A stretch of DNA of 64,000 nucleotides, taken from CAJINA01 sp964636125 (lineage in GTDB: Bacteria > Desulfobacterota > Desulfobacteria > Desulfobacterales > CAJINA01). The DNA is taken from the NCBI GenBank assembly GCA_964636125.1, contig CAZWPX010000023.1, positions 1 to 64,000 on the forward strand, read 5' to 3'. The translations under genes and the position numbers were made by a program. Positions 26,735 to 35,234 of the stretch are shown here, in pieces (position 1 is the stretch's first letter; each line of letters opens with the position of its first letter). The notes under the pieces are model-generated. The model was not told where the DNA came from. It made no database searches and saw only the letters and a program-made list of their open reading frames with translations.

Positions 26735-27394
26735 ATGCCGGTAAAATTCAATCAATACTACACCATCATTAGTGAAAAGCGGGAAACCTACGGGAAATAC
26801 ATGATCAAGGAGTTTATACCGGGTATGAATTCCCTGGGAATTCATATTGTCGCCGGCTGGATCGTACTGGTGGGCGGCTACAGTGAAATTTTTATTGAAG
26901 GCATGAGCAGTGACCTGGAACTCATCGAAAAGGCGTTGCGGAATCAAAAATTTTACAAATTAAGGGATACGCTGCTCACTTATGTAAAATCTTATAAGAC
27001 AAAAGTCCTTGTCTCCACCGGTGAAAAAGACGCCTACTCGACTGATTACGATGATGAGACCATTAAATTCAACCAGACATGGGATGTCATCGCCCAATCC
27101 TGGGACGATTATAAAGACTATGTCGTTAACGAATACTATCCCTTGCTGGAAGCCTCCGACATCTCGGTCGCCGGAGAGTGGGAGGTCCTGATCGGAGACG
27201 GCCCGCATATTATCTGTGAGGGACGTGTGCGTGACAGTGCCAAACTGATAAGCACCATCCAGAGTAAAAAGTTCCGCACCGCACGGCGAAAATTGAAGGG
27301 GCTGGTCGAAAACTTTGAAACCCGCATTTTATCAGCACACATACGCAAGGTCGTGGGGTACAAGTCCGCCAGCTATCATATGCTGGAAGCCTAA
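26735..27394 (+). CDS. Tandem-duplicated two-domain protein, unknown
   Basis: A 219-residue soluble protein made of two copies of a domain of about 90 residues. Copy 1 runs from FNQYYTIISEKRETYGKYMI to YVKSYKTKVL (about 5-92). Copy 2 runs from FNQTWDVIAQSWDDYKDYVV to LVENFETRIL (about 111-200). Each has a helix, a conserved GW/GEW strand (VAGWIVLVGGYSEIFIEG; VAGEWEVLIGDGPHIICEG) and a C-terminal basic helix (NQKFYKLRDTLL; SKKFRTARRKLK). The pattern suggests a ferredoxin-like or dimeric alpha-beta barrel fold, but I do not recognise the family. The ATG follows GGAGGGG. It is convergent with the antiporter operon, with only 3 bp between the stop codons. Confidence 0.8.
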   Translation: MPVKFNQYYTIISEKRETYGKYMIKEFIPGMNSLGIHIVAGWIVLVGGYSEIFIEGMSSDLELIEKALRNQKFYKLRDTLLTYVKSYKTKVLVSTGEKDAYSTDYDDETIKFNQTWDVIAQSWDDYKDYVVNEYYPLLEASDISVAGEWEVLIGDGPHIICEGRVRDSAKLISTIQSKKFRTARRKLKGLVENFETRILSAHIRKVVGYKSASYHMLEA

Positions 27395-27397
27395 CTT

Positions 27398-28903
27398 CTA
27401 AAAAGCACCAATAACCGTGCCGAACAGATCCAGCACAGGTTTGGGATAAAGTCCCAGCCCCAGGGCCAAGGCCGCCAGGGCCAGCAGGGGCAGGCTCATG
27501 GATAGAGACGGGTCGGATGGCGGATGGCCTGATACGGATGGTTTTTGCGGGCCAAAAAAGATCCGGATACCGACCAGAAACGTGTACACAAGGGTTAAGA
27601 TGGTTGAAAGTACCGCCAGCAGGACGACAAACAGCCCCATGGGCGAGCTGTGAAATGCCTTGAAGGCCCCCACAAACAGTATCCATTTGCCCACAAACCC
27701 ACTGGTAGGCGGCAGGGCGGAAAGAATAAGCGCGGCCGAAAACCAGAGTACCCCGGTCAGGGGCATGCGCGACCAGAGGCCCCCCATATCTTTCAGCTTC
27801 CGTGACTCCACGTGATAAACCAAAATTCCGGCTGTTGAGAACAGGATCGCCTTGCCGATTATGTGGCTTAAGAAATAGAACATGCCCCCCGTGACTCCCC
27901 AGACTGTCATGACACTTATGCCAAGCACCGAATAAGAAATCTGGCTGATCGTGGAACAGGCGCAGAACCGTTTGACGTCTGTCTGGGCCAGCGTCAACAG
28001 GGCCCCGTAGATCATGGTAGCGGTGGCCAGAATCAGCATGGGGAGAACCAGCGGGGTAAGCTCATTTTGAAGAGGTAAAATCAGGACCCGCACTGCCACG
28101 TAAACGGCTATATTGGCATAAATCGCCAGCAAGCCTGCGATGCAGGTGGGATGCTCGGCATGCACCCAGGGCATCCAGACGTGCAGCGGTATGATGGCCA
28201 GTTTGGTCGCCAGACCCAGTAAAATGATAACCGCGATCCAGATGGTCACGGGATTGCCCGCCAGACGCGGTAATTCGGCAATTTCGAAACTTCCAATCTG
28301 CACGTACCCCATGATGATGCCGATCAGGAAAAATGTTGCTCCAACAACCCCCCAGAAAAGACACATCAGGGCAACCTTGTAGCGCGTAATATAATCGGAA
28401 TATCCGAATTGTGCCATGATGAAGTAAAGGGGAATAATGGTTAACAGCTCCATGAAAAAGTAGACCGACAACAGATTCGTGGCAAAGGCAACCCCCATAA
28501 AACCGGTGGGGAAGAAAAGATAGAGCAGAAAGAACCGGCGGAAATAGAGATTGTAGACCCGGTGGGAACATTGTCCGTATATAAGCTCGATCCGGTGTTC
28601 GACGTAGTGAAGCGAGTAGATGGCCAGGGCCAGGCAAATCAGGTTGATAATCAGGGCCATAGGCAGGCTTAAACCGTCCGCCAGCATATTAAGACTGACT
28701 TCAGGGCCGATGAAATACTGCTCACGCAGGACCTCGCCCCCATATACGCGGATACCCGCAAAGCCCAGCAGCAACGTGGTGTAGACGAGCGTGGCGATGG
28801 TAATCCACCCGGGTAAATGGCTTTTCCGGGCGCTGCGGGTGAACCCTGTCACGGCTGCCGCTACCAGCGGCAGGCCCACTATCTGGAGAAGTAAATAGGG
28901 CAT
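27398..28903 (-). CDS. Proton-pumping antiporter subunit (NuoN/MrpD family), pump 4
   Basis: A 501-residue integral membrane protein of the proton-conducting subunit family shared by complex I (NuoL/M/N), Mrp antiporters and membrane hydrogenases. It has about 14 hydrophobic segments and the conserved core: a membrane Glu in FFMELLTIIPLYFIM (like the TM5 Glu), Lys and His in TKLAIIPLHVWMPWVHAEHPT, and Lys in IIGKAILFSTAG. It is the last gene of the minus-strand operon, separated by 4 bp from the preceding pump gene. It presumably forms one cation/proton channel in the complex. The exact ion (Na+ or K+) is not readable. Confidence 0.88.
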   Translation of the reverse strand: MPYLLLQIVGLPLVAAAVTGFTRSARKSHLPGWITIATLVYTTLLLGFAGIRVYGGEVLREQYFIGPEVSLNMLADGLSLPMALIINLICLALAIYSLHYVEHRIELIYGQCSHRVYNLYFRRFFLLYLFFPTGFMGVAFATNLLSVYFFMELLTIIPLYFIMAQFGYSDYITRYKVALMCLFWGVVGATFFLIGIIMGYVQIGSFEIAELPRLAGNPVTIWIAVIILLGLATKLAIIPLHVWMPWVHAEHPTCIAGLLAIYANIAVYVAVRVLILPLQNELTPLVLPMLILATATMIYGALLTLAQTDVKRFCACSTISQISYSVLGISVMTVWGVTGGMFYFLSHIIGKAILFSTAGILVYHVESRKLKDMGGLWSRMPLTGVLWFSAALILSALPPTSGFVGKWILFVGAFKAFHSSPMGLFVVLLAVLSTILTLVYTFLVGIRIFFGPQKPSVSGHPPSDPSLSMSLPLLALAALALGLGLYPKPVLDLFGTVIGAF

Positions 28904-28907
28904 GGTT

Positions 28908-30677
28908 TTATCCGGTCCAATAGATCATGATCCACAATAATACGATGAAAAACAGTAAAATATGTGTCAGGTTAAAAGAGAGCAGCTTGACCTCCGTTTT
29001 TAAATAGCGGGCCCGGGCATGGATGAACTCCGGAAGGGCGGTCAGCTTTTTGTGAAAGAGATAATCGTTTCTCTCTTCAGTGCCCACGGCCCACCGGGGC
29101 GATGCTTTCAAGGTTGTCACGACTCCCAGCAGGGCGCGCTCCATGTTTTCAAAAAAGCGTTGCAGCGGCTTTTCGCAAAAAAGGATAAATTGCCGCCCCG
29201 GCAGACGCAGGAACCAGTCGGCATCCAGATTGACGGCCCGCATTTCAGCCGGGTAGTAACCGGAGAGAACCAGCAGCGTGAAGGCCAGCGCCCCGAACAT
29301 GAGCAACTCCAGGACGCCGATCACGTGAAAAGCGGTGTAGGGTATGAAATCAACCGGATACGGCAAAATACGGTAAAGAGGGTCTGGATAGACACCCAAG
29401 AACACACAGATGAAGGCCGCCATGCCCATGGCCAGGCGCATGTTGATCGGGGGCTCCTTGGTCCGGATGCCGGAATCATGACCGAAAAAGATAAAAAAGG
29501 GCACCTTGATGCCGGCGTGGTGAAACACGCCCGCGGAGGCGAACAGCAGCATGAACCAGACGATGGTTAAATGCTCCTCGGCCACGGCGGTAATCGTCAT
29601 GGATTTGCTGATAAAACCGCTGAAAAGCGGAAAGGCCGAAATGGAGGCCGCCCCGATCATGCAGCAGACCGCTGTATAAGGCATGGTTTTATAAAGTCCC
29701 CCAAGGTCGGTCCCCCTTATTTTACCGGTCATATGCAAGACGGCTCCGGTGGACATGAACAAGAGCGCCTTGTAGATGATATGGCAGAAGGCATGGGCGG
29801 CGACACCGTTCAAGGCCAAGTGTGTCCCGATGCCGATGCCGCAAACCATAAAACCCACCTGGTTGATGAGACTGTAGGCCAGGACGCGGCGCATGTCATT
29901 GGCAATCACCGCATAGAAAATGGGGAAACAGGTCATAAAGGCGCCCGCCCAGATAAGAAAAGGGGTGCCCGGATAGGTCCTGGCCAGGATGTAGACCGCA
30001 CTTTTAGTCGTCAGGGCGCTCATGAACACAGCCCCGGTGACCGTGGCCCGGGGGTAGGCATCCGCCAGCCAGGCGTGCATCGGAAAAACGACGGCGTTTA
30101 AACAGAACCCGATGAATATCAGATAGGTGGAAGGATCGCTCAATCCGATATAGGCAAAGGCAATGGTGTCCCGTTCCAGGAAGTATAAAATAATGCCGGC
30201 CAGTAAACAGAGCCCCCCGAAAAAGTGCCACAGGAAGTATCGCAGGGCGGCCTTGTTAGAGTCCTCGGTCCTGCGTGCGAGGATCAGGAAAACCGAGGCC
30301 AGGGCCATGGCCTCCCAGAAAAAATAGAGCGAAATCAAATCGCCGACAAAGGTCACCCCCAGAGCCCCGCCGGCATAGAACAGGGCCGCGACGTGCTGGC
30401 CATCGTCTTTGACGTGGAGCGCGTAAATTACACCTATCAAGGTGATTAAAACGAAAACATATCCGAAAACCATGCTCAGCCGGTCCACCCGCCCCAGAAT
30501 GAGGTCCTGGTTCAAAAAGGGCACAATCCAGTAGGTGCCGCTGTCCATTGCCAGCAGATTGACAAAGGCCAGCACCGGCAGCATGACCAGATAGGCGGCT
30601 TTCAGCCGTCCTTTCAGCACCGGGACCAGGAGCGCCCCGGCCATGAAGATGAATGCGGGCGGCAGAGGCTTAATCAT
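28908..30677 (-). CDS. Proton-pumping antiporter subunit (MrpD/NuoL-like, 589 aa), pump 3
   Basis: Another membrane pump subunit, longer than its siblings because of a C-terminal extension of about 100 residues ending in a final helix (LLSFNLTHILLFFIVLLWIMIYW). That is reminiscent of the lateral-helix tail of NuoL, but here it is preceded by a soluble stretch (about 500-560). Core residues are visible: Glu in YFFWEAMALASVFLIL, MHAWLADAYPRATVTGAVFMSALTTKSAVYIL with the channel Lys, and HIIYKALLFMSTGAVLH. It overlaps the 82-residue gene at 30670 by 8 bp. It belongs to the same antiporter operon. Confidence 0.88.
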   Translation of the reverse strand: MIKPLPPAFIFMAGALLVPVLKGRLKAAYLVMLPVLAFVNLLAMDSGTYWIVPFLNQDLILGRVDRLSMVFGYVFVLITLIGVIYALHVKDDGQHVAALFYAGGALGVTFVGDLISLYFFWEAMALASVFLILARRTEDSNKAALRYFLWHFFGGLCLLAGIILYFLERDTIAFAYIGLSDPSTYLIFIGFCLNAVVFPMHAWLADAYPRATVTGAVFMSALTTKSAVYILARTYPGTPFLIWAGAFMTCFPIFYAVIANDMRRVLAYSLINQVGFMVCGIGIGTHLALNGVAAHAFCHIIYKALLFMSTGAVLHMTGKIRGTDLGGLYKTMPYTAVCCMIGAASISAFPLFSGFISKSMTITAVAEEHLTIVWFMLLFASAGVFHHAGIKVPFFIFFGHDSGIRTKEPPINMRLAMGMAAFICVFLGVYPDPLYRILPYPVDFIPYTAFHVIGVLELLMFGALAFTLLVLSGYYPAEMRAVNLDADWFLRLPGRQFILFCEKPLQRFFENMERALLGVVTTLKASPRWAVGTEERNDYLFHKKLTALPEFIHARARYLKTEVKLLSFNLTHILLFFIVLLWIMIYWTG

Positions 30678-30918
30678 AGTAGTCTTCCTTTTTCTTGACC
30701 AGTGCGCGCAGCCCTTTGGCGATGAATATCAAGCTGACGCACCCGATGAACCCGTAGGCCGCAAAAAAGCAGGGGACCTCTTCCCATGCGAAATGGCCGT
30801 GCTTGGGAACAAACGGATCAATGGCCAGCAGCAAAACCAGGGCGATATAAAAAAAGATCCGGACTCTTTTTTGATTGCGGGCAGAATCGAGAAACGTGAG
30901 CTCCTTTTTCGGCGGCAT
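30670..30918 (-). CDS. Small two-helix membrane protein in antiporter operon
   Basis: An 82-residue protein with two transmembrane segments (about 21-37 and 47-68) and basic termini (KKELTFLDSARNQKRVR; KGLRALVKKKEDYYD). I do not recognise a family. The 8-bp overlap with the next pump gene and its position inside the operon argue that it is translated with the complex and may be an accessory subunit. Its partner at 30931 is similarly small. Confidence 0.7.
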   Translation of the reverse strand: MPPKKELTFLDSARNQKRVRIFFYIALVLLLAIDPFVPKHGHFAWEEVPCFFAAYGFIGCVSLIFIAKGLRALVKKKEDYYD

Positions 30919-30930
30919 ATCTATTTTCTC

Positions 30931-31122
30931 CTAGTAGTAAAAAAAAGTTACGCCCAGATGGAGCAGGCCAATTAAAACCATGAGAAAAAAAATCTTCTTG
31001 TAAAAGGGATCGGCGGTATGTGAAAGCTCCATTTTTTCTTCAAATCCGGTGAGCCAGGCGGTAATTTCGCCATCGTCCTGCCGGTAGATGATTTCCTCGC
31101 CGTCTTTTTCAATGCCCGCCAT
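30931..31122 (-). CDS. Small one-helix membrane protein in antiporter operon
   Basis: A 63-residue protein: an acidic soluble N-terminus (MAGIEKDGEEIIYRQDDGEITAWLTGFEEKME) followed by one C-terminal transmembrane helix (KIFFLMVLIGLLHLGVTFFYY). No known family recognised. It lies 12 bp upstream of the 82-residue gene and 16 bp downstream of a pump gene, all on the same strand, so it is most likely an accessory subunit. Confidence 0.65.
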   Translation of the reverse strand: MAGIEKDGEEIIYRQDDGEITAWLTGFEEKMELSHTADPFYKKIFFLMVLIGLLHLGVTFFYY

Positions 31123-31138
31123 TGCGATCCTCGCAAGC

Positions 31139-32653
31139 TTAAGGGTTGAAGAGATTGTTTACCGCAATTTCAACCAGATCCAGGATGAAAAAAGTCCCCG
31201 GAAAAAAACAAAACACAATCGAAAAAATAGCCGTCAGCGCAAGCGGGACAACCATGAACAGGTAAAGCGGACGACTGGTCTCCAACCTCGCCACGGCTGC
31301 GCTGCCCCCGGCTGTGTCTTCCAGGGGAATGTCAAAAAAGGCGGTTTTCACGATGGGGAAAAAGTAGATCACATCCAGAAGGGAACTGACCAGGATAACA
31401 CCCAGGAAAATCAAATGCCCTGACTGGACGGATCCGAGGCAGAGATACCATTTGCTGATAAAGCCGGCCACCGGCGGTGCACCGCACATCCCGACGGCAC
31501 CGACTGTAAAGGCGGCCATGGTGATCGGCATCTGCCGGCCGATACCGGTCAACTGGCTGATGGCTTTCTTGCCGGTGATCACCATGATAGTGCCGGCGCA
31601 AAGAAAAAGTGTGATTTTCATGAAAGCATGAAAAGGAATGTGGATCATGGCGCCTTTAATGCCGAAAGGGCTCAACAAAGCCACACCGAACAGGATGTAG
31701 GAAAGCTGGCTGATGGTGGAATAGGCCAGGCGGCGTTTCAGGTTGTCCTGGCCGATGGCCAGAAATGAGGCCACAATCATCGTAAAGGAGGCCACCCCTC
31801 CCAGCAGCAGACCCAGCCCCAGTTCCGAGAAGAGATCGATGCCGAAGATATGGCACACGATCCTGACAAACCCGAAGACACCGGCCTTGACAACCGCCAC
31901 GGCATGTAAAAGGGAGCTGACCGGGGTAGGTGCGACCATGGCGGCCGGCAACCAGGAATGCAGGGGCATCCAGGCCGCTTTCATGGAGCCCAGTGCAAAC
32001 AGGACAAAAAGCACGATCAGGGTCCACCGGGGCGCGGTGCTGGTGTCCAGGATACCACCGTCTGTGAATTGGGTTGTGCCGGCCAGGGCATACGTCAAGA
32101 CCACGGCTGCGAATAAAAACCAGCCGGAAGCAAGCAGGTAGGTCAGATACTTCCGGGTGGCGGCAAAGGCCTCTTCGTCTTCGTGATGGGCAACCAGCCA
32201 GTAGGTGGACAGCGTCAGGGCTTCATAAAACACGTAGAAGGTAACCAGGTTTTCAGCCATGGCGATGCAGACCGCCGAGAAGATCGCCAGCGCGAACATG
32301 CCGTAGTAGCGGGTCTGGGCATGCTCCTGCAAAGCGCGCATATATCCGATGGAGTAGAGCGAAACGAGAATCCAGAGAAAGGAGGCGGTGATGGCAAAAA
32401 GAAGGCCGAAGGCATCCACCCTGAATCCCAGTTCAAGCCCGGGACAAATGTCAATCAGGCGCAGCACGATCACTTTCCCGGCCAGAATAGGCGGTGCCAT
32501 GGAGATGACAACGGCAAACAACAGCCCCGCCGCGACCAGGGTGCAGGCCTCCCTGACATTGGGCTGTTTGCGGCAGATATAGATCATGCCGGCGCCCAGC
32601 AGCGGACAGCCCAGCGCCAGGATCGGTTTCAAAGATGCGACGGTTCCGGTCAT
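31139..32653 (-). CDS. Proton-pumping antiporter subunit (MrpA/NuoL-like core), pump 2
   Basis: A 504-residue membrane subunit with the MrpA/NuoL-like core: Glu in TFYVFYEALTLSTYWL, then GSMKAAWMPLHSWLPAAMVAPTPVSSLLHAVAVVKAG (conserved Lys, His, Pro pattern) and HAFMKITLFLCAGTIM. It lacks the long C-terminal region of true MrpA; that part is encoded separately by the MbhD-like and MbhE-MnhB genes at 36062 and 35235. Its start overlaps the stop of the preceding pump gene by 4 bp (ATGA-type), indicating translational coupling. Confidence 0.88.
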   Translation of the reverse strand: MTGTVASLKPILALGCPLLGAGMIYICRKQPNVREACTLVAAGLLFAVVISMAPPILAGKVIVLRLIDICPGLELGFRVDAFGLLFAITASFLWILVSLYSIGYMRALQEHAQTRYYGMFALAIFSAVCIAMAENLVTFYVFYEALTLSTYWLVAHHEDEEAFAATRKYLTYLLASGWFLFAAVVLTYALAGTTQFTDGGILDTSTAPRWTLIVLFVLFALGSMKAAWMPLHSWLPAAMVAPTPVSSLLHAVAVVKAGVFGFVRIVCHIFGIDLFSELGLGLLLGGVASFTMIVASFLAIGQDNLKRRLAYSTISQLSYILFGVALLSPFGIKGAMIHIPFHAFMKITLFLCAGTIMVITGKKAISQLTGIGRQMPITMAAFTVGAVGMCGAPPVAGFISKWYLCLGSVQSGHLIFLGVILVSSLLDVIYFFPIVKTAFFDIPLEDTAGGSAAVARLETSRPLYLFMVVPLALTAIFSIVFCFFPGTFFILDLVEIAVNNLFNP

Positions 32654-34155
32654 GGCCGCACCTCCAGTCCGAAGCTGGTATTAATGGCGCTGACCAGGGG
32701 GTCGAAAGCACCGGTAATCCAGATAATGCCGATGACAAATGTTAAAACCGCGGTGGACAAAATCGGGATCAGCATACTCAGGGGAGCCTCGGCCACCGGG
32801 GGGGCCAGGGCGGCACTGCTTTCACTATCCGCCCGGATGTACATGATTTCAACAACCCGCCAGAAATAGACGATCATCAGCAGCGTACTGAAAAAAATGA
32901 CCCCCACCAACAGGTACTTCTGGGCATCCAGCGCGGCCAGGAGCAAATACCATTTGGTCACAAATCCCGCGCTGGGCGGCATCCCGATCATGGAGAGGGC
33001 GGCGAGTATCAGCGCGAAACTGGTATAGGGCATTTTGCGGCTGAGACCCTCGAATTGCCTGATATCCACCAGGCCGGCCTTGTAGATAAACGCTCCGGCC
33101 ACCATGAACATGCACACCTTGATGACCGCATGATTCAAGATATGCATCAGGCCCGGGGTCAGGCCAAAAGGGGTCAGGGGCGCAAGCGTGACGGCCAGGA
33201 CGATATAGCCGACATTGGCAACGCTCGAATAGGCCAGCATTCGTTTAAAATCATGCTGATAGATCGCAAATATGGAGCCGGCCACGATGGCGATGGCGGC
33301 TATCGCCCGCAGGATATCGAACAGCGGCAGGAAAGTGGTGACAAACTCAAGGGTAAAGACCGAAAAAATAATGCGAACCAGCGCATAGACCAATGTCTTG
33401 GCCATAGCGCTGGAAATGATCACACTGACCGCCGAGGGTGCGTAAGTATAAGCATCCGGCTGCCAGGCGTGTAAAGGGAAAAGTGCGATTTTGATGCCGA
33501 ATCCAATCAGGATGAAAACAAACGCGGCCTGGATGGCTGTCGATGTGTAAAGGGGCGGCAGTAGAACACGCAGATCTTCCATATTCAGGGATCCGGTCAT
33601 GATATAAAGATATCCTACCCCGATCAGGTAAAAACAGGCGCCGATGGTCCCGAGGATCAGATACCGGAAACTGGCCAGGGTGGCTCTCCCCTTGCCGATG
33701 GCAATGAGGGCGTAACCGCTCAGGGACACGACCTCCAGAAGCACAAAAAGGTTAAACATGTCGGCGGTGACGATGATCCCGAGCAGCCCCGTGATCAACA
33801 GAAGGTACAGGCTCCAGAACAGTGCGACCTTGTCCGGCAGTTCCGCCTCTACGGATCTTCGGCTGTAGACGGCGGCGAGCAGGGACAGGGCTGTTACCAG
33901 GATCAGCATGCAGGCATTGAAGTGGTCTACCCGGTACTCGATCCCCCAGGGGGGCTGCCAGCCGCCCAGCAGGTACTGGATCGTCCCCTGGGCAACAACG
34001 GATTTCAACAGGACACAGGCTGAAATAAGGCTGACCCCCAGCGCGACAAGCGCCAGCGAAAAAGCGAAACGTTTCAACCACCAGCCTGACAGGAATATCA
34101 GGAAAGATATCAGCAGCGGGGCAATAACAACGATAACTGGTAATTGCAGGCTCAT
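32650..34155 (-). CDS. Proton-pumping antiporter subunit (MrpD-like), pump 1
   Basis: A 501-residue MrpD-type subunit. Visible core: MFNLFVLLEVVSLSGYALIAIG (membrane Glu), GFGIKIALFPLHAWQPDAYTYAPSAVSVIISSAMAKTLVYAL (two channel Lys and the HAW motif), and HAVIKVCMFMVAGAFIYK. About 14 transmembrane helices. Its start overlaps the cyclic-nucleotide-binding gene by 4 bp and its end overlaps the next pump by 4 bp, so all are cotranslated. Of the four pump paralogues this is closest to a classical MrpD. Confidence 0.9.
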   Translation of the reverse strand: MSLQLPVIVVIAPLLISFLIFLSGWWLKRFAFSLALVALGVSLISACVLLKSVVAQGTIQYLLGGWQPPWGIEYRVDHFNACMLILVTALSLLAAVYSRRSVEAELPDKVALFWSLYLLLITGLLGIIVTADMFNLFVLLEVVSLSGYALIAIGKGRATLASFRYLILGTIGACFYLIGVGYLYIMTGSLNMEDLRVLLPPLYTSTAIQAAFVFILIGFGIKIALFPLHAWQPDAYTYAPSAVSVIISSAMAKTLVYALVRIIFSVFTLEFVTTFLPLFDILRAIAAIAIVAGSIFAIYQHDFKRMLAYSSVANVGYIVLAVTLAPLTPFGLTPGLMHILNHAVIKVCMFMVAGAFIYKAGLVDIRQFEGLSRKMPYTSFALILAALSMIGMPPSAGFVTKWYLLLAALDAQKYLLVGVIFFSTLLMIVYFWRVVEIMYIRADSESSAALAPPVAEAPLSMLIPILSTAVLTFVIGIIWITGAFDPLVSAINTSFGLEVRP

Positions 34156-34637
34156 TCTATTTTAAACAGGCCTTTCATGTCCGGATGATGCTGTATCACT
34201 TTGAGAAATTGCTCCGTGCGATGGTCATAGCGCTTTTTCAGGATTATCAGGAGCCTCTGGCTCAGTAAAAATCCCATCTGCGGATCCTGGGCGCACAGCT
34301 TTCTCAACTGATTGCCGCGTATGGAAAATATTTCACAGGGCTCGGTGCATACGGCGTCGGTGGTGTAGTGCCCCTCCTCGATCATGGTTGACCAGCCGAA
34401 TGCATAGCCGGATTTGATGGAACCGACAGAGACGGTGACCAGTTCGGTCATAGTCTGCTCTAAAAGCACCTTGCCCCTTTTGACCATATAAAAGCGATCG
34501 GCAACATCGCCCTGCCTGAAGATGACCTCCTGATCATGGAATGACAGGACATCGACAGACGCACCTACCCGTGCGAGCATATCGTCTTCAAGATAGGTCA
34601 TGATGACGATCTCTTTTAACTCTTCAATGGGAACCAC
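34152..34637 (-). CDS. Cyclic-nucleotide-binding domain protein within antiporter operon
   Basis: A 161-residue soluble protein consisting of a single Crp-type cyclic-nucleotide-binding beta barrel (about 15-130: VDVLSFHDQEVIFRQGDVADRFYMVKRGKVLLEQ, then GSIKSGYAFGWSTMIEEGHYTTDAVCTEPCEIFSI) and a C-terminal helix. There is no DNA-binding HTH, so it is unlikely to be a transcription factor. It starts with GTG behind AGGAGG and is coupled by a 4-bp overlap to the MrpD-like pump. It may gate or regulate the antiporter in response to a nucleotide or another small ligand; this role is inference from position. Confidence 0.85.
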   Translation of the reverse strand: MVPIEELKEIVIMTYLEDDMLARVGASVDVLSFHDQEVIFRQGDVADRFYMVKRGKVLLEQTMTELVTVSVGSIKSGYAFGWSTMIEEGHYTTDAVCTEPCEIFSIRGNQLRKLCAQDPQMGFLLSQRLLIILKKRYDHRTEQFLKVIQHHPDMKGLFKIE

Positions 34638-34681
34638 GGCACCTCCTCTTCTTTATGACGGCAACCGTTCAAAAGACCCTT

Positions 34682-34836
34682 TTGAGACAGCTTTTAGAAG
34701 CTGCCTCAAGAATGAATTTTGGTCCAAGGTCAAGGCGGCCGCGAGGTTCCAACCGGAGGAATACTCCGGTATTTCGAGGATTGGAACCAAGCGCCCAACG
34801 CCGAGATTGGGCCAAAAGACTTTTTTGAGACAGCTT
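34682..34836. repeat. 155-bp nested palindromic element between mnhC and the cNMP gene
   Basis: The gap inside the operon (34638-34836) is filled by a structured element. A 12-bp direct repeat TTGAGACAGCTT sits at both ends (34682-34693 and 34825-34836). The left copy itself forms a hairpin with AAGCTG-C-CTCAA. Between them are nested inverted arms: TTTTGG.CCAA with TTGG.CCAAAA, GGTTCCAA with TTGGAACC, and a central CCGGAG-GAATA-CTCCGG. The layout resembles a non-autonomous mobile or REP-like element. The right end abuts the mnhC stop codon exactly. Confidence 0.6.
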
Positions 34837-35232
34837 CTAATCTTCTTCCAACTGGGCCAGAATCTCATCCTCCTCCAGGGTGTGGTACTGCTTGTGCAGC
34901 TTGATAATCAATGCCAGAGCCACACCGAGGGTCGCCACGGCCACGACGATGGCCGTCAGCATCAGTACATGGGGCAGCGGGTTGGCATAATTCACCGCCT
35001 GAGCAGCATGCGTTTCGATGCCATGTGCATGTTCAATAATCGGTAGCGTGGCTCTATGCTTGGCCCCGATGGAAATAAAAAAGAGGATGACCGCCGTTTG
35101 CAAAATGTTCATCCCGACGATTTTCTTTACCATGTTGTTCTTGGCAATCATGGCGTACAGCCCGACCATCATCAGGACAATGTACACCCAGTAATTCAGC
35201 TTGGCGGTAATAATCGCAACCAGTTCATGCAT
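34837..35232 (-). CDS. mnhC: MrpC/NuoK-like antiporter subunit
   Basis: A 131-residue protein with three transmembrane helices of the MnhC/MrpC/NuoK family: VYIVLMMVGLYAMIAKNNMVKKIVGMNILQTAVILFFISIG, then PLPHVLMLTAIVVAVATLGVALALII. The second part is the diagnostic NuoK-type motif (P.ALVLTAIVI..A). An acidic tail (LEEDEILAQLEED) ends the protein. It starts 2 bp after the end of the MnhB-type gene. It forms part of the membrane ion path between pump subunits. Confidence 0.92.
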   Translation of the reverse strand: MHELVAIITAKLNYWVYIVLMMVGLYAMIAKNNMVKKIVGMNILQTAVILFFISIGAKHRATLPIIEHAHGIETHAAQAVNYANPLPHVLMLTAIVVAVATLGVALALIIKLHKQYHTLEEDEILAQLEED

Positions 35233-35234
35233 AC

